From positions 1 to 7,529 of the forward strand of contig MHYW01000112.1 in NCBI GenBank assembly GCA_001828545.1: 7,529 nucleotides of DNA. Reading direction: 5' to 3'. Shown here piece after piece: positions 5,491 to 7,529 of the stretch. The translations under genes were made by a program, and so were the position numbers. Each line of letters starts with the position of its first letter. Position 1 is the first letter of the stretch. This DNA is from Planctomycetes bacterium RIFCSPHIGHO2_12_FULL_52_36. GTDB taxonomy: Bacteria > Planctomycetota > Brocadiia > Brocadiales > Bathyanammoxibiaceae. Under the pieces are notes generated by a model. The model did no database searches. It was not told the DNA's origin and saw nothing but the letters and a program-made list of their open reading frames with translations.

Positions 5491-6376
5491 GGGCCTCCTC
5501 CCTTGATGTCATGCCTCTGGCAGATTCGCCGTGGCGAACCTGTGGTACTACCGCCTTTTTGTCGTCGCTTTGTAGGGGCAATTCATGAATTGCCCCTACT
5601 TCTTCCCCCAGGAGTTTCTTTACCTCTTGTCTTAACTCCTCCAGCACTATCAAGGATTCCTCCCTGGGGACCTTGTCCAAATGGTGGAATCCAATGGGTC
5701 TGCCGAAGCGTATAGTTATGTCCCTGTGCTCAGGGTGGCACAGCCAACTCTCCCTGGGCAGGAATTCCCGGCTGCCAATGATGGCCGTAGGGACTACCCT
5801 CCTGCCTGACTTTAAGATGATGTTGGCAACCCCCCTTTTAAAGGGACCCAACTTTCCATCGGGGCTCCTTGTGCCTTCGGGGAAGATGAGTAAGGACTTG
5901 CCCTCTTTAGCCTTCTTTATAATCTCCAGTAGGACTACGTAGGCCCGTCTGTCTTCCTCTCTTGGCATACCGATATGGCCGGCGGTCTTCATATAACTAC
6001 CCACTATGGGAATCCTGGTTATTTCTTCCTTAGAGACGAAACAAAAATTTACAGGCATAAAGGCAAAGGCCAATTTTATGTCAAGAAGGCTCTGATGGTT
6101 ACAAATAAAGATAAGTGGTTCTCCCTTGGGCACGTCCTCCCGGCCCTCCACCCTCACCCGCATACCTAACCCCTTTACGATGACCCAGGCGCTGGCCCGG
6201 CAGAAAGAGTTGTAAATCTCATCCCGCCTCCGGCTCCCAATAGATACCAACATGGCAAGGAGATAGCCGACGAACCATACAGTGCACACCAGCACCCAAC
6301 TGTAGGCAAGGTATAGTATCTGGAAGGGTTTACTGCTTATAAGCCAGGTAAGCATCTTTAATCGGAAATATATCAC
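5483..6376 (-). CDS. plsC: 1-acyl-sn-glycerol-3-phosphate acyltransferase with repeat-derived C-terminus
   Basis: The product resembles PlsC, which acylates lysophosphatidic acid to phosphatidic acid at the inner membrane. Residues about 18-46 form a membrane segment. The catalytic N-H-Q-S-L-L-D (H-x4-D, His94 and Asp99), F-V-S-K-E-E (113-118), F-P-E-G-T-R-S (165-171) and V-P-T-A-I (195-199) are the four expected acyltransferase blocks. The conserved part ends near residue 258. Residues 260-269 (V-G-A-I-H-E-L-P-L-Q) are the in-frame translation of a GTAGGGGC palindrome, and the last 28 residues come from other sequence containing a second inverted repeat. The frame start is GTG 6376, but GGAGG is only two bases before it; ATG 6355 is an alternative, also without a well-placed ribosome binding site. 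It is cotranscribed with the YIP1 gene. Confidence 0.92.
   Translation of the reverse strand: MIYFRLKMLTWLISSKPFQILYLAYSWVLVCTVWFVGYLLAMLVSIGSRRRDEIYNSFCRASAWVIVKGLGMRVRVEGREDVPKGEPLIFICNHQSLLDIKLAFAFMPVNFCFVSKEEITRIPIVGSYMKTAGHIGMPREEDRRAYVVLLEIIKKAKEGKSLLIFPEGTRSPDGKLGPFKRGVANIILKSGRRVVPTAIIGSREFLPRESWLCHPEHRDITIRFGRPIGFHHLDKVPREESLIVLEELRQEVKKLLGEEVGAIHELPLQSDDKKAVVPQVRHGESARGMTSREEARG
5521..5542. repeat. inverted repeat in the 3' end of the acyltransferase gene
   Basis: CAGATTCGCC (5521-5530) and GGCGAACCTG (5533-5542) are inverted copies with one mismatch and a 2-base GT spacer. The repeat lies within the C-terminal coding extension of the acyltransferase, 29 bases from the GTAGGGGC palindrome. 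It may be part of a second inserted repeat. Confidence 0.6.
5572..5599. repeat. GTAGGGGC-family palindrome, copy 3, inside a coding region
   Basis: This is a perfect 28-base palindrome: GTAGGGGCAATTCA followed by TGAATTGCCCCTAC. It lies within the acyltransferase frame and is translated V-G-A-I-H-E-L-P-L-Q, beyond the conserved domain. The other three copies of the family in this window are intergenic. Confidence 0.88.
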
Positions 6377-6401
6377 CCCCTCCAGCCCCTGTCAACCTGA
6401 G

Positions 6402-6480
6402 CTAGGGGCCAGGGAATAGGGAGCAGGGGATAGCAAGATAAAATCTTACTATTCCCTACCCCCTACCCCCTATTCCCTAG
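6402..6480. repeat. inverted repeat with CTAGGG...CCCTAG ends
   Basis: The left arm begins CTAGGGGCCAGGGAATAGGG and the right arm ends in C-runs closing with TATTCCCTAG. The centre is AAGAT-AAA-ATCTT with short complementary flanks, so the whole can fold as one long imperfect hairpin. It lies upstream of both the acyltransferase (minus) and the binding-protein gene (plus). It has the same design as the elements at 3294 and 4752. Confidence 0.78.
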
Positions 6481-6552
6481 TTCATCGCCTTGCACTTTCT
6501 GGGGAAAATGGTAAGCTGTTGAGACCCTAAGGATAATTATCTGGTCCGTTTG

Positions 6553-6581
6553 GTAGGGGCGACCCGTCGGGTCGCCCCTAC
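6553..6581. repeat. GTAGGGGC-family palindrome, copy 4
   Basis: Perfect 14-base arms, GTAGGGGCGACCCG and CGGGTCGCCCCTAC, surround a single T. It ends 23 bases before the ATG of the binding-protein gene, just ahead of AAGGAG, so it would be in the 5' leader of that mRNA. The length and layout match the copy at 1325 exactly, with a different core. Confidence 0.88.
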
Positions 6582-6604
6582 GGCAAGTTAACAAGGAGAG
6601 GCGG

Positions 6605-7529
6605 ATGATTAAAAAATTTTTCTTGTTTCTTACGTTGATTCTAGGGGTTATGGCCTCAGTAGAGGTAAAGGGGGTGGCATCCGCCGCAGACGGATCTCAA
6701 ACAAAGGAACGCCTGGTGGGCGTTACGCTCCTTACCCGTGACGTCTTCTACCAGGAGCTGGAAAAGGGGATGCAGGAGGGGGCGAAGGGGAGGGGGATAA
6801 AGCTCATGATACAATCGGCAGAAAAAGACCTGAACCTCCAGACTACCCAGGTGGAAAACTTTGTAGTGCAGGGAGTAGATGCCCTGGTAATATGCCCTGT
6901 GGATTCTACGGGTATAGGGAGTGCCATAGAGCGGGCCGGTAAGGCAGGCATTCCGGTCTTTACGGCAGACATAAGGGCCCAGGAGGCCAGGGTAATCTGC
7001 CACATTGCCTCGGATAACCGTCAGGGGGGGCGTCTGGGGGGGGAATATCTGGCCAAGCTCCTTGGGTATGAGGCAGAGGTGGCCATAATAGACCACCCCG
7101 AGGTGACCAGTGTCCAGGAACGTGTGGCTGGCTTCAAGGAGGCCGTCTCCAAGTATCCAGGCATGACGATAGTAGATGAACCCTCGGCCGGGGGTGATAG
7201 AGATAGGGCCATGATAATAACACAGAACATGCTCCTGGCCCACCCCAAGCTCAGGGGCATCTTTGCCATCAATGACAATACTGCCCTGGGGGCCATGGCG
7301 GCCCTGGAGGCGGCCGGTAAGCGGGAGGTCTTTATAGTGGGATATGACGCCACGCCCGAGGCCAAACAGGCCATAAGAAAGGGTGGTCCTTTGAGGGCAG
7401 ACGTTATACAGTATCCGGGGACCATCGGAAGGGTAACTATAGGGACGGTGGCGGTCTTCCTGGAGGGTCAGATGGTCCCATTAGAGATACCAATAGAGAC
7501 CGGGATAGTGGACAAGGAATCCCTGAGTA
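6605..7529 (+). CDS. sugar-type ABC transporter substrate-binding protein (3' end outside the window)
   Basis: The frame from ATG 6605 stays open to the window end, 308 codons, with no stop seen. AAGGAG at 6593-6598 lies six bases upstream. Residues 1-27 form a signal peptide (M-I-K-K-F-F-L-F-L-T, hydrophobic core, A-S-A end). The mature part matches the RbsB-like periplasmic binding family: an N-terminal strand V-G-V-T-L-L, then F-Y-Q-E-L-E-K-G-M-Q-E-G-A, then Q-G-V-D-A-L-V-I-C-P-V-D-S, G-I-P-V-F-T-A-D, H-I-A-S-D-N-R-Q-G-G-R-L, and F-A-I-N-D-N-T-A-L-G-A-M-A-A. It should bind a sugar or related small molecule for import; the ligand cannot be read from sequence. A typical family length is about 300-330 residues, so little is missing. 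Permease and ATPase genes are expected downstream but are not visible. Confidence 0.92.
   Translation, partial: MIKKFFLFLTLILGVMASVEVKGVASAADGSQTKERLVGVTLLTRDVFYQELEKGMQEGAKGRGIKLMIQSAEKDLNLQTTQVENFVVQGVDALVICPVDSTGIGSAIERAGKAGIPVFTADIRAQEARVICHIASDNRQGGRLGGEYLAKLLGYEAEVAIIDHPEVTSVQERVAGFKEAVSKYPGMTIVDEPSAGGDRDRAMIITQNMLLAHPKLRGIFAINDNTALGAMAALEAAGKREVFIVGYDATPEAKQAIRKGGPLRADVIQYPGTIGRVTIGTVAVFLEGQMVPLEIPIETGIVDKESLS

Noticed and set aside
6490..6537. Promoter for the binding-protein gene using TTGCAC (6490) and GATAAT (6532)
   Set aside because: The spacing is 36 bases, far from 17, and no better-placed -35 box is visible.
6656..7243. Minus-strand frames of 195 and 134 residues over 6656-7425
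   Set aside because: They are antisense to a clear substrate-binding protein gene that has a signal peptide and a ribosome binding site.

Overview
The window comes from a bacterium of moderate GC content with a Gram-negative-style envelope. Two proteins carry signal peptides, one of them a periplasmic binding protein. The lineage cannot be fixed from sequence alone. The density of short extragenic palindromes in nearly every intergenic gap resembles uncultured groups such as Planctomycetota, Nitrospirota or Desulfobacterota, but this is a low-confidence guess. TGA is a normal stop here (cupin, TrxR-like and PlsC genes all end in TGA), so the genetic code is standard.

Left part (1-2233), plus strand. 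A small basic reading frame ends at 91. A secreted TPR/coiled-coil protein follows (160-1314), then a membrane-anchored peroxiredoxin-like protein (1390-2124). The latter is interrupted by an in-frame TGA exactly where the catalytic cysteine of the F-Y-R-G-x-W-C-P-x-C motif should be. A hairpin with an AGGTCT loop follows 17 bases after the TGA. I read it as a selenoprotein; a standard gene caller would split it into two fragments.

Middle part (2280-3220), minus strand. From right to left there is a strong promoter, an initiator tRNA gene with encoded CCA, a long terminator-like hairpin, a cold-shock protein gene, and then a small cupin gene. The hairpin between tRNA and cold-shock gene could be a simple tRNA terminator or a cold-shock attenuator.

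Right-middle part. A divergent 322-base region (3221-3542) separates the tRNA promoter from a plus-strand redox pair: a YruB-type glutaredoxin (3543-3782) and a thioredoxin-reductase-like flavoprotein (3823-4749). Together with the Sec-peroxiredoxin this makes the window rich in thiol/selenol redox functions. A direct partnership is only inferred.

Right part. A minus-strand pair encodes a PlsC-type acyltransferase (5483-6376) and a translationally coupled YIP1-family membrane protein (4861-5490). The last gene (6605 to beyond 7529) is a sugar-type ABC substrate-binding protein, cut by the window end.

Extragenic elements. Four palindromes share GTAGGGGC...GCCCCTAC ends but have different self-complementary cores (98-133, 1325-1353, 5572-5599, 6553-6581); one lies in frame inside the acyltransferase gene. 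Three larger inverted repeats have G-run left arms and C-run right arms around an AT-rich centre (3294-3461, 4752-4857, 6402-6480). One 107-base element has GTCATTGCGAG/CTCGCAATGAC ends (2127-2233).
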